A stretch of 64,000 bases of DNA from Epiperipatus broadwayi (taxonomy: Eukaryota; Onychophora; Udeonychophora; Euonychophora; Peripatidae): contig JAQFVV010000186.1 of NCBI GenBank assembly GCA_028023455.1, forward strand, positions 1,238,001 through 1,302,000. The letters are read 5' to 3'. The notes under the pieces are model-generated. The model searched no databases and was not told the DNA's origin. It saw nothing but the letters and a program-made list of their open reading frames with translations. The position numbers and the translations under genes were made by a program. Below, one piece after another: positions 48,789-60,241 of this stretch. Every line of letters begins with the position of its first letter. Positions within the stretch are counted from its first letter, which is position 1.

Positions 48789-48956
48789 TAGTATATATAA
48801 TGTGTGTTTTTTTTTGTTTTTTTTATTATTTCTTTACACTTGAGAAGTCTGCTTGTAGCAGTGAAACCTTAGGTTGTGTTTTAATATTATTTTTATTCTG
48901 GTCTGGTTTAATTTTAGATTTGGGGTAGTTTTGATTATATATATATATATATATAT

Positions 48957-51668
48957 TGAAACAGACAGATCGGAGAACCGATCTTCGTTTCAGGTGTTTT
49001 TATGTACGGTAATTCAAACTACTGTTCGCCCGCAGTGAGATTTTGTCTATTTTAATTTATAATAAAAATTAGTTATATATTCTATAGTTTATAAATAAAT
49101 ATGTAAAGTTTCCGTATATAAATGTCGCAAACCATGAAATAATATTTGTGTGTGCGTGGTTTGCGAATTTATATCATTTAATTTAAAGTTTCAGTGCGGG
49201 CGTATTTGTTTTAAATTTTAGTTTTAAAATTGTATAAAGTCGTTTAAAAATACTGATCAAAAATCACATTCCTTTGATCAGTGTTTTTAATTAAAATCTA
49301 ATTGCACAAATGTTCAGAGCAATTAAGTTGTATTCAAAATTAGTAAGGAATTTTTATATGTAATTAATGTATCGATTTAAAAATAGCATATTAAATTAAA
49401 AGATTGCTAAAAACAGATAATTGATTGTTGGTCAAGCTGCATCGCTAGAGGCTAGAGAAAGTAGGCGGAGCCTAAAACAAAAACAAGTCGGAAAGGTCAG
49501 CAGTGGCTATTTTAGAAAAAAAACTTACATTCTAACTTTGGTCGTGTTTGAGAGAGGTAGTCTCGAGACAACACAGCAGTTAATAATAATTCAAATATCT
49601 TATTAAGAAGTTTACCAGTGAATCGCAATGTTGATGGGCTAATTGCCAGGAGCTGGTCTCTGCCCGCCAATATGGATCCTCGTGCCGCTGTTTGATCATG
49701 TTTCATATACTTCAGAATTTCCAACTTCCAATCTCAAAATTTACTATGCCTTACAAATAACTTTCAAAAATGCGCGCCTACGTTCGTCAAAGCCAAGCTG
49801 GATGAAGAAAAAGAGAACTTTGTTACACGAACTTTAATTTTCTTCCGTGCTTAATGTTATCAATCAAGTGAATCATATGTAAGTTTTTATATCATTTATA
49901 ATGCTATTGTTTAACCTGTCAGTAAATTTTCTTTTTTTTTTTTAATCCTCTGCTCTAGTCTTTAGAAATCATTTATAAAATTGTAATTAATAGTAATAAT
50001 ATTTCAACTGAATGCATTTATATTTTCTTATGTTGCTTATTTCATAAACAAACATTGCCAATAGTAATATTTCCAACTCTGTGTAAACTAGTGTGTAATA
50101 ATGATCAATTTAATTTAAAAGTAATTTCATGTTCTGAATTAAATATTCTTTCACATTCCGAGTTAGTAAATGTTAAATCACTTTATTATTCTATGTTAAG
50201 TTGTTATAAAATTACAATCTAAGTTTCAATCTTAAATATATATATAATAGTTTCAAAGTGTTCATTAATGTTATGTATAATATGAGAAATAATTCATTGC
50301 ATAATTTGATACTATCGCTACCGCCTGTCAACCCGAAGGGTTAGAGTTTCAGAGTAAATTTAACTAATTATTGTTGTCACCGTCAGTTTAAGTCCGCTAC
50401 GTTTTATTGGGGTAAGGATCTCAGCCTGTGGCGTAGAAACAGACTAATAGATTCCAGGTTTTATATAATTTCTTTTAAAAAATCCGCTTCAAGTATTCGT
50501 CCTTCACGTCTGTGGCAATGCCTTCCCTTCGCTGAAGTCAGCGTCTCGCCATTCTACCATTGGGGAATGAAAGCAGTTTTTCTTTCCCGGTAATCTCTTG
50601 GATCACCGGGGTTCGAAATGATCCCGGCTGGTTGTCGTGTCCCGGAACTACTTGGGGGCATTAAGCCTTGTCAAAGTACAAGCCGCCCGGTATTCCGTTA
50701 ATGCACCGCAATTGATTACTGTAGGGCTCTTGAATATAGGCAACCACCAGTTCATCTATCTTCCACGTCGTATTTATATAAAACCACCAGTTCATCTATC
50801 TTCCACGTCGTATTTATATAAAACCACCAGTTCATCTATCTTCCACGTCGTATTTATATAAAACCACCAGTTCATCTATCTTCCACGTCGTATTTATATA
50901 AAACCACCAGTTCATCTATCTTCCATGTCGTATTTATATAAAACCACCAGTACATCTATCTCTTATGTCGTATTTATATAAAACCATCTCCACTGTTCGT
51001 CTACGTTCCGGCTCGAGCCTATTCTAATAAAATAAGTTAATAAAAATCTTTAGATAAATATTTTTCCAGTGCTCAAATACTCTGATTCTCTTAACCACCC
51101 GTCAATCATTTAACTACCCAGCTATTGGCATAAGTTTGTTTATTAAATAAAACGTTCACTAAAGACTAGTAGCCAAATACAAGAGGATTTATGAAGTCTT
51201 ACCGTACTGTATAACACTATATTTATATGCTGTATATTTCTATTATATAACATTATATTCATGTGCTTTCTATTTGTCTTATTTAACACTATATTTATAT
51301 GCTTTATATTTGGCTTATTAAACAATTTATTTAATCTAAATTTTTGTGTCCTCCACCTTATTACTCTCTAAGTCTATTTAGCCACTTACTGTCTGTATTG
51401 GCAACTTAAATATATACGTTACATAAATGACCGTTCCAATATCTATAGTCTAATAAACCTATATATCATTAACTGTAAGAATTTAGTCCATGTTCTAAGC
51501 TGAGCTAGAAAAGGGATAACCCCGTGCTGTTATAAAGTCATCATCGGTTGGTCATACCGGGGTTTGGGTTTGAATTCAGTTGGCGTTTTGGAATTTATTC
51601 TTAAACGTGGACTGGGTTTGAACTCGGGTACTGTGTATGAGTAAGCGTGGTGGATTTATACCGGTACA
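48957..51668 (+). repeat. 5' LTR (2,712 bp)
   Basis: Begins TGAAACAGACAG, with a short hairpin-forming inverted repeat near the start (GATCGGAG, AACCGATC), and ends TACCGGTACA. It carries a six-copy 40-bp tandem array at 50,742-50,981. It is far longer than usual LTRs and has no convincing ORF. It differs from the 3' LTR by roughly a few dozen changes at most, seen by eye. Confidence 0.88.
50742..50981 (+). promoter_or_regulatory. Six tandem 40-bp units with TATA-like motif in the LTR
   Basis: Each unit reads AACCACCAGTTCATCTATC, then TTCCACGTCGTATTTATATAA, with the last one or two diverged. Every unit ends in TATTTATATAAAAC, a TATA-box-like stretch. Repeated units in LTRs often act as enhancers or alternative promoters; that role is inferred. 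The same array occurs at about 55,843-56,082. Confidence 0.6.
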
Positions 51669-52542
51669 GTTATTATATATTTTTGGACGCCCTCCGTGGT
51701 GCTCGATGAAGAAATCTCCCACACCCTGCAGAGTGAACGAGAGTAAACAGTTAAATGATAAAAATATTCAATTTTTTTTTTTGTCGTTTGTCATAATATT
51801 GATACGTATTTGGCGTATTAAAATGCGCAAGTGAAAACTATAGTAAGAAAACAAATGTATAAAATTTTTTATAAGCAATTCGTGCGTGTAATTAATTAAA
51901 ATAAATGAGTATTCCATAATGTTTTTGCGAGTTCATTCTTGTCGTTTAAATCATATGAAAAAAATAAAGAAGTAGAATTAAGTCCAGTTCTAAAAAAATA
52001 AAAACGTGTACGCGTATATATATTTGTGTACGTATATATATATATATATTTTCGTTTGTTGTGAAAAATATTTTTTTTGAAAAAAGAAGAAAGAAGTAGG
52101 ATTATTCTTGTGTTTTAAAAATAAAAACGTGTGTGCATATATATGTTGTAATATAAAAAAAAAACCTTACCGGAGTCAGTATTAAATTTTTTTTTTGCCT
52201 ATATAAATCTTAAATCAAAAATTATTAGGTCATATAAAAGTATATATTTGGGGATCAGTAGATTAAATTATCTATTGGTCACATGTTGCTGGCTGGCGCC
52301 TATCAAATAAATTTGTCAGCAAACATGTTTGTCCATACAGCAGTGGCGAGTGTTGTTTTAAAAGAGAGTAGGGTGGCATATATAAAAAGAGAGAATTACT
52401 GACAGAAATACAAAAAAATACTATGTTATGTACCCATTATGAATATGTATGTATTATAGGACTGAGGAGAACAGTGCGAACTGGGTGAAAGAAAGTTTTT
52501 TTTTTCCCTGTATATTTTTAGTAATGATTTTAGACATGTCAT
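51669..52542 (+). other. LTR element 5' untranslated internal region
   Basis: About 870 bp between LTR and ORF. TTGGACGCCCTCCGTGG at about 51,684 begins with TGG and is a weak primer-binding-site candidate 15 bp from the LTR; I cannot match it to a tRNA. Two similar AAAATAAAAACGTGT...TATATAT stretches lie at about 51,995 and 52,115. No other gene is seen. Confidence 0.4.
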
Positions 52543-53826
52543 ATGATATTCCTAAATAAAGAAAAAAAAAACGTAGATAACAAAAACCAGACTGAACGTA
52601 GGCGAAGGAAGAAAAGAGAGAAAGGAAGTAAGCCACACAAACAGTATCAGCAGCGGAGGAGGATTTGGCACAAGGAGCAGGGATCAGTAACCTTTTATGA
52701 TATATACAAATCAAAGCGTTGTACGAATCAAAGTCTTATGCTAAAAACATTTCTAAGGAAAAACGAAGCAGAAATGGCAGAAATAGAAGGAAACAAACAG
52801 AGGGAGCACGATCGCGATGCGAAGTTTAACGCGATCCTCAGAGAGGGGAGAGAGGACAGAAAGATCATGATGGCCATGTTGGCGCGTATGGTACAGATTG
52901 AAGAATGGTATATGGGGTCGGACGTTAAAACAGTTAGGGAAGGTAAAGAAATTATTAGTGCGAGGAGTGGAGCAGAGGACACAGAACCTCAACCAACTAA
53001 AATAAGGTTGGAACCTCATGAGATTAGATTAGTGAATACAAATGCCAACTCTACTCAACAAAAATGTAAAGAATTAGATTTGACAGAGATTACTCATAGT
53101 CAAAGTTTTACTCTAGCAGATTTAGCTAAGAATGAAGAAAGTACTGAGGAAATGGTGGTTTCAAATTTACTGCAAGCCAGCCCATCTCAAAGTGATTATA
53201 TCAGTTTAGTACCTTCTAATGGAGTGGCTGTATCGATGTTGAAAGATATCAATAGAACAAAAGATACTGTTTTGAATAAATCTTCTGAAATCATAAGTAA
53301 TAATTCTGAGTTATCTTTTCATAATAATGATAAAGATGTTCTGTGGAAAAGTGATGATGAAAGATTAATGAAGTCATCAAAGTTAAAGTTTAAAAATGAT
53401 GCTGAATGGCCTCCTGATATGAAAAGGAAGAAAGTGGACAGATCTTTAGTTGTGTACAATGCTGCACATTTTAATAAAACCCATACTTATTTGTTTATGA
53501 AATATGATCAGAACAAAATTGATGAGGAGCTGAACTCATTAAACAGAAATAATAAACTTTGTTTTAAAGCATGGACATATGTTGAAAAAAATAGTTTCAT
53601 AAAAAATGGAGAAAAACTTCTCAACTCCCAAAGTGAAAATGTTATAATGGATGCCATTAGATCACAGAAAGTTAGACAAATTCTTTTAAAGCAAGATACT
53701 TTTAATAATGAACAATATAATAATATACCAAAGCACAATATGGTGACCGCTTTTGCTATTTTACTAAGAGATCTAAAAAGACATACCCATAACCCTTATA
53801 TACCTCCCGACCCAGGGAGAAGGTAG
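52543..53826 (+). CDS. Unrecognised protein inside the LTR element (gag-like position)
   Basis: An open frame of 427 codons from Met at 52,543. An ATG at 52,774 (MAEIEGNKQREHDRDAKF, 350 residues) has the better start context (G at -3, G at +4), so the true start may be there. Seen in it: a basic N-terminal run (RRRRKKREK), a charged helix likely to coil (about residues 75-115), an acidic, Ser/Asn-rich middle, and a C-terminal part with DMKRKKVDRSLVVYNAAHF and QKVRQILLKQDTF, ending PPDPGRR. There is no zinc knuckle, YxDD, DSG or integrase motif. Position suggests gag or an accessory protein; a captured host gene is the alternative. I do not recognise the family. Confidence 0.6.
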   Translation: MIFLNKEKKNVDNKNQTERRRRKKREKGSKPHKQYQQRRRIWHKEQGSVTFYDIYKSKRCTNQSLMLKTFLRKNEAEMAEIEGNKQREHDRDAKFNAILREGREDRKIMMAMLARMVQIEEWYMGSDVKTVREGKEIISARSGAEDTEPQPTKIRLEPHEIRLVNTNANSTQQKCKELDLTEITHSQSFTLADLAKNEESTEEMVVSNLLQASPSQSDYISLVPSNGVAVSMLKDINRTKDTVLNKSSEIISNNSELSFHNNDKDVLWKSDDERLMKSSKLKFKNDAEWPPDMKRKKVDRSLVVYNAAHFNKTHTYLFMKYDQNKIDEELNSLNRNNKLCFKAWTYVEKNSFIKNGEKLLNSQSENVIMDAIRSQKVRQILLKQDTFNNEQYNNIPKHNMVTAFAILLRDLKRHTHNPYIPPDPGRR

Positions 53827-54057
53827 AGATATACAATAAATGATAACCCGGAAAATGACCACTATGACATGCACATGATGATGAGAAAAGGAACTACGGC
53901 AATACACCCACCTTTGTAAATATTAAGTTCAAACCCTCACCCAGACTGTTCTCCAAGGTCAATCAATTATGTGAAAAAAGAGAAAGGAAAAACTGTTAAT
54001 CAGAAATTATGTATAATCATTTTTTTTTGTTGTTTTTTTTTATAAAGTGACAAGAAA

Positions 54058-56766
54058 TGAAACAGACAGATCGGAGAACCGATCTTCGTTTCAGGTGTTT
54101 TTATGTACGGTAATTCAAACTACTGTTCGCCCGCAGTGAGATTTTGTCTATTTTAAATTATAATATAAATTAGTTATATATTCTATAGTTTATAAATAAA
54201 TATGTAAAGTTTCCGTATATAAATGTCGCAAACCATGAAATAATATTTGTGTGTGCGTGGTTTGCGAATTTATATCATTTAATTTAAAGTTTCAGTGCGG
54301 GCGTATTTGTTTTAAATTTTAGTTTTAAAATTGTATAAAGTCGTTTAAAAATACTGATCAAAAATCACATTCCGTTGATCAGTGTTTTTAATTAAAATCT
54401 AATTGCACAAATGTTCAGAGCAATTAAGTTGTATTCAAAATTAGTAAGGAATTTTGATATGTAATTACTGTATCGATTTAAAAATAGGATATTAAATTAA
54501 AAGATTGCTAAAAACAGATAATTGATTGTTGGTCAAGCTGCATCGCTAGAGGCTAGAGAAAGTAGGCGGAGCCTAAAACAAAAACAAGTCGGGAAGGTCA
54601 GCAGTGGCTTTGTTAGAAAAAAACTTACATTCTAACTTTGGTCGTGTTTGAGAGAGGTAGTCTCGAGACAACACAGCAGTTAATAATAATTCAAATATCT
54701 TATTAAGAAGTTTACCAGTGAATCGCAATGTTGATGGGCTAATTGCCAGGAGCTGGTCTCTGCCCGCCAATATGGATCCTCGTGCCGCTGTTTGATCATG
54801 TTTCATATACTTCAGAATTTCCAACTTCCAATCTCAAAATTTACTATGCCTTACAAATAACTTTCAAAAATGCGCGCCTACGTTCGTTACAAGCCAAGCT
54901 GGATGAAGAAAGAAGAGAACTTTGTTACACGAACTTTAATTTTCTTCCGTGCTTAATGTTATCAATCAAGTGAATCATATGTAAGTTTTTATATCATTTA
55001 TAATGCTATTATTTAACCTGTCAGTAAATTTTCTTTTCTTTTTTTAATCCTCTGCTCTAGTCTTTAGAAATCATTTATAAAATTGTAATTAATAGTAATA
55101 ATATTTCAACTGAATGCATTTATATTTTCTTATGTTGCTTATTTCATAAACAAACATTGCCAATAGTAATATTTCCAACTCTGTGTAAACTAGTGTGTAA
55201 TAATGATCAATTTAATTTAAAAGTAATTTCATGTTCTGAATTAAATATTCTTTCACATTCCGAGTTAGTAAATGTTAAATCACTTTATTATTCTATGTTA
55301 AGTTGTTATAAAATTACAATCTAAGTTTCAATCTTAAATATATATATAATAGTTTCAAAGTGTTCATTAATGTTATGTATAATATGAGAAATAATTCATT
55401 GCATAATTTGATACTATCGCTACCGCCTGTCAACCCGAAGGGTTAGAGTTTCAGAGTAAATTTAACTAATTATTGTTGTCACCGTCAGTTTAAGTCCGCT
55501 ACGTTTTATTGGGGTAAGGATCTCAGCCTGTGGCGTAGAAACAGACTAATAGATTCCAGGTTTTATATAATTTCTTTTAAAAAATCCGCTTCAAGTATTC
55601 GTCCTTCACGTCTGTGGCAATGCCTTCCCTTCGCTGAAGTTAGCGTCTCGCCATTCTACCATTGGGGAATGAAAGCAGTTTTTCTTTCCCGGTAATCTCT
55701 TGGATCACCGGGGTTCGAAATGATCCCGGCTGGTTGTCGTGTCCCGGAGCTACTTGGGGGCATTAAGCCTTGTCAAAGTACAAGCCGCCCGGTATTCCGT
55801 TAATGCACCGCAAGTGATTACTGTAGGGCTCTTGAATATAGGCAACCACCAGTTCATCTATCTTCCACGTCGTATTTATATAAAACCACCAGTTCATCTA
55901 TCTTCCACGTCGTATTTATATAAAACCACCAGTTCATCTATCTTCCACGTCGTATTTATATAAAACCACCAGTTCATCTATCTTCCACGTCGTATTTATA
56001 TAAAACCACCAGTTCATCTATCTTCCATGTCGTATTTATATAAAACCACCAGTACATCTATCTCTTATGTCGTATTTATATAAAACCATCTCCACTGTTC
56101 GTCTACGTTCCGGCTCGAGCCTATTCTAATAAAATAAGTTAATAAAAATCTTTAGATAAATATTTTTCCAGTGCTCAAATACTCTGATTCTCTTAACCAC
56201 CCGTCAATCATTTAACTACCCAGCTATTGGCATAAGTTTGTTTATTAAATAAAACGTTCACTAAAGACTAGTAGCCAAATACAAGAGGATTTATGAAGTC
56301 TTACCGTACTGTATAACACTATATTTATATGCTGTATATTTCTATTATATAACATTATATTCATGTGCTTTCTATTTGTCTTATTTAACACTATATTTAT
56401 ATGCTTTATATTTGGCTTATTAAACAATTTACTTAATTAAATTTTGGTGTCCTCCACTTTATTACTCTCTAAGTCTATTTAGCCACTTACTGTCTGTATT
56501 GGCAACTTAAATATATACGTTACATAAATGACCGTTCCAATATCTATAGTCTAATAAACCTATATATCATTAACTGTAAGAATTTAGTCCATGTTCTAAG
56601 CTGAGCTAGAAAAGGGATAACCCCGTGCTGTTATAAAGTCATCATCGGTTGGTCATACCGGGGTTTGGGTTTGAATTCAGTTGGCGTTTTGGAATTTATT
56701 CTTAAACGTGGACTGGGTTTGAACTCGGGTACTGTGTATGAGTAAGCGTGGTGGATTTATACCGGT

Positions 56767-56769
<3 letters not shown>
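54058..56769 (+). repeat. 3' LTR (2,712 bp)
   Basis: Same termini, same length and same six-copy 40-bp array (about 55,843-56,082) as the 5' LTR. Equal array copy number in both LTRs fits recent insertion with copying of one LTR from the other. Confidence 0.88.
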
Positions 56770-56797
<28 letters not shown>

Positions 56798-56801
<4 letters not shown>

Positions 56802-56945
56802 TTTATGTTTAGTTGAATTTCACTTGAAAAAGTCTATTTATTAATAGTTGTGGAAATTTTTTAGTAAAGTTTAGTTTTTTTTTGGCTCTTATTGTACTGT
56901 TATATGAATTTTTAATTTTATTTATTATTACTAGTACAGCATTAG
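56798..56945 (+). mobile_element. PLE foldback, right part (continuation of the copy at 45,722-45,785)
   Basis: After a TA tract the sequence GAATTTCACTTGAAAAAG, TCTATTTATTAATAG, then GGAAATTTTTTAGTAAAG and ATTGTACTGTTATATG follows, in the order and spacing expected for the reverse complement of 45,475-45,600. It restores the right arm of the interrupted PLE palindrome. Confidence 0.78.
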
Positions 56946-57002
56946 GCAGTATTTAATATATATCTATGTATGTAAAATCAGTTAAAATAAGCTCAATAAA
57001 CA

Positions 57003-57192
57003 AAATATTCTGGAATAAACTCTACAATATTCAATATATCAATATAAAAATAAATAATAGTTGTTGCCAGCTTATGGCATTGTACACCAAGTACTATTAT
57101 AGGATGTCCAACATTGTCATAAGTTAGCTATAGTTATTTTTTTTTTATATTGGTATATTAAATATTGTAGAGTTTATTTCAGGGTATTCAAA
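57003..57192. repeat. Small foldback
   Basis: AATAAACTCTACAATATT...ATATCAATATAAAAATAA is mirrored at 57,127-57,192. Confidence 0.6.
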
Positions 57193-57194
57193 TA

Positions 57195-59465
57195 TATAGT
57201 AATGGGATTTACCTTCTTTGTGATCTATTCTACAGCTATTTTACTTATTATTTATTGTTTTACTTTACTCACTATATTAATACTTTATTTTAGATCCTAT
57301 TATTTGAGCAGAGGAGTAAATATGATCAATATTTACATATTATTTATACCCCTGATCAGACTAAGATTTAATAAAGATATTAAAACAATGTCACTTTTCC
57401 AGACTGAGGTACCCCTTCATGGCTGCAAGAAGTGTTGACACATCTCATGGGGATATTGACAATGGGTTTAAACTCTATAGGCACCACCCGGCCTTAGACT
57501 GAATCTCATGAGATGACATTAACATGCTTCAAGCACTTGACTCATGGCTAGCTATTAAAACGAGATTGGCATTGTACAGAATATCTAAATACAATTATCT
57601 ATTTACTCATAGGTAAAGTGAGTGAGTGAAACTTAAACCACACCAATATTTTACAATTACATTTATTAAATAATAATAAAAAAGACATTTAAAACACAAA
57701 AATGAAATATGAACACTATTTCAAAGTACAATATTAAAACAGTCATATGCTTATTTACATATAATTAAAAATTAACAATTAGAAATGATATTTAAAAGTT
57801 CCAGCTAGAAATAAATTTTAAAAGTTCACACTTGAAATAAAAATTAAGTTTTATCAATAACATCTAGATAATATTTATCTAGAGTTTTTATATAATATCT
57901 GGATGATCAACCATCCTCTGATCCTTTCAGATCTATAATAAGCTTCTCTTAGTAGTTGGATGCTTCCTCCAGGTTCACTGTGCTACGGCTAAGTTTGGTT
58001 CATGAAGGTAAAACCATCATCAAAAATAAGTCAGAAATATATGTTACTGCATCTTGCTAATGGTGTTCAGGAGACAGGCAGTGGAAATGAACAAACACTC
58101 AACTTTGGTATAGCAATGCATTTTTCTATCAATATCACCATATAACTATTGTTTCATACTGCTGCATTCAGTTGATTTAGATGGCTTGTAGACTCTTTGA
58201 TCAACTATCCTGAAAAACTAACTGGCTTTCTTTGTTTGTTTCTTTGCTTTTTGTTTTATTTTGCTGCTGCTGCTGTTCTTTCTTTTCTTTCTCTTCTGAT
58301 CCTGAACAATAACTGTTTTCAGTATTTATACACTCCATCCATCCCCCTCGAATTCTTGCCCTTGATATCAATTCGATTTTCTTTAAAATTAGTTACATAT
58401 TTATTTTCTTTAACTTCTATTTTTGATCACACAGAATTAATTAACTGTTGTTAATTAATCAGTCTGAAATTTATGTCCAGAAACTGATTAATCTTGTACA
58501 AATTTGTTTTCAATTATATGTAGCTTTTAATTAAAAGTGCTTCCAATTAAAAGTACTCTTGAAAGGATTATATGCTAAATTAAAATACTGAAAAGAAAAG
58601 AAAGATAAGTTCTAATTAGTATTTTAACTTAATTCTCAAGATTTGTACTTTGTCTTTTTATTTTAACTCTCTTTTTTTCAAACAATTAAATATTGAAATA
58701 TAATTTTATTTTACGTATTTTATTTATAATATCACGTAACTCATATTTATACACATACTTATTTACCATGTATACATACACATTGTTACAATGTATATAT
58801 ATTAATTTTAATATTCTCACACATAAATGATGACTTCACAGTATTATTTTCAGAAGATTCCATGTAGTAAAAATAAAATAGCTAAATCATTGACATTTCA
58901 GACAATAACAAATATTTTGATCACAGCTTCTGATTTTTTAAATTATAAGAGTGTGTGTGAGATTTAAAATCATTATTTTTTATCTTTTATTTTATATTTT
59001 TCATATTGAAATTCTATTGGCTGAGAAGTTTTAAAAATATTTTATCCCCCAATAGCTTTTTACAAATATTGTCAGGTTTCTTCAATTCATACTTCTTATT
59101 TAAGCTCTTGAAAATCTTAAAAATCTCTATAGCTTATTCTAGCAGTTTTGGTCATGTTCATTTTTTTTTACCAGAATATGTGTTTTATTAAAATTGACCT
59201 CAGGGTTATTTAATTTTATATGTGAATAAATGGCTGATTAATTGGATTTTTCTCTAAGTGCCAAAATATCTTTATCCTTATATTTATTTTACAATTAGTC
59301 TATTCAATGTATGAATGTGAAAAAATTCCACATGAATTTTCATATACACCATGATATTCCAAAGTAATTTTATTTTTAGAGTGTGCTTATTATTGAATCA
59401 ATGTTTTAGCTTGATATTATCTATGATTATTTTAATAATAATAAGAAACTCATATGATAAATAGG
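57195..59465. other. Unassigned AT-rich stretch
   Basis: Short hydrophobic open frames (57,202, 58,197) have no family motif and look like chance in T-rich DNA. No exon of the SLC6 gene upstream of exon A was found here. Confidence 0.5.
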
Positions 59466-59468
59466 ATA

Positions 59469-60241
59469 CACAGAGGCATACAGTAGTACCACTCAGTGAA
59501 AGCCAGAGTAATCAATGGATGCAAGAAGGTTTGTGCATAAAATTCCTATATAGTACCTACTTATTCAATAATTCCAGACTAGTTTGTGACTTTCATTAGT
59601 GAGGAGACTTCAATCTAAGAGCACTGCACCTGGATCTTAGGATCTCATACAACCCTCCAGCAAACAACTTTTACCTTATTAACTAACTATAAAGTTTTAA
59701 GTCCAAAATGAAACACAATAATGTTTTCAGTTCTATTTCATTAGTTTATGTAGTTCTATAGATCTGAACTCAGTCCAGCATCCATAGTTTTTGGTTCTTT
59801 TGTGTAAGCATAAAGATTGGTGAACATGTGATTTTTAGTGGTTTAATAACAATCCTTCCCAATGGTATTATGGTCCCTGAGGTTATTAAAGAACAAAAAA
59901 TACCAAAAAAAATATGGATGCTGAACTGAATTCAGATCTATATGACTGTACAAGCTAATGATCTTGAACTGAAAATTATTATTGTGTTTTTATTTTGGAT
60001 TCAAATTCTTTATAGTTGGCTAATAAAGTAAAAAGGTGACTGTTGGAAGGTTGCATTAGTTCCTAAGATCTAGGCGCAGTGTTCTTAAATCCAAGGCTCC
60101 TCACTGATAAAAGCCATTTAATCTGGGGATATTGGATGAGTAGGCACTAGATAGGGATTTTAATCACAAATCTTCCTGCATCCATTGATTACTCTGGTTT
60201 GTGCTGAGTGGTGCTACTGCATGGAAAGTTTTGCCTCTGTG
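59469..60241. mobile_element. Foldback element, family 1 (long form, old copy)
   Basis: Arms of roughly 380 bp, centred near 59,860. CACAGAGGC at the left mirrors GCCTCTGTG at the right. Both arms hold the family-1 region (GACTAGTTTGTGACTTTCATTAG on the left, CACTGATAAAAGCC on the right) with the ribozyme core mutated. Confidence 0.75.

Larger units (their letters stand above)
45931..48936. mobile_element. Near-perfect 3-kb PLE palindrome
   Basis: Left arm 45,931-47,421 and right arm 47,441-48,936 are reverse complements with a 19-bp spacer (47,422-47,440). The only coding difference I see is one G/A at 46,567 versus 48,295; a T-rich stretch of the 3' UTR differs in length. Each arm is a 5'-truncated Penelope-like element with half a reverse transcriptase plus the GIY-YIG nuclease. 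Both outer flanks run into (TA)n. Near identity means either a recent origin or ongoing arm-to-arm gene conversion. Confidence 0.93.
48957..56769 (+). mobile_element. Non-autonomous LTR retroelement with 2.7-kb LTRs
   Basis: Two 2,712-bp direct repeats (48,957-51,668 and 54,058-56,769), starting TGAAACAG and ending CCGGTACA, flank a 2,389-bp internal region. TG...CA ends, equal lengths and only scattered differences mark a young LTR element. Both outer flanks are TA tracts; a 4-bp ATAT target duplication is compatible but cannot be proved in a dinucleotide repeat. No reverse transcriptase, protease or integrase is present inside, so it must depend on enzymes from elsewhere. Orientation is inferred from the single ORF. 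Purine-rich AAGTGACAAGAAA abuts the 3' LTR as a weak polypurine-tract candidate. Confidence 0.85.

Noticed and set aside
50637-50861. 74-residue frame in the LTR (also 55,739)
   Set aside because: Runs through the 40-bp tandem array; present only because the repeat unit keeps frame.
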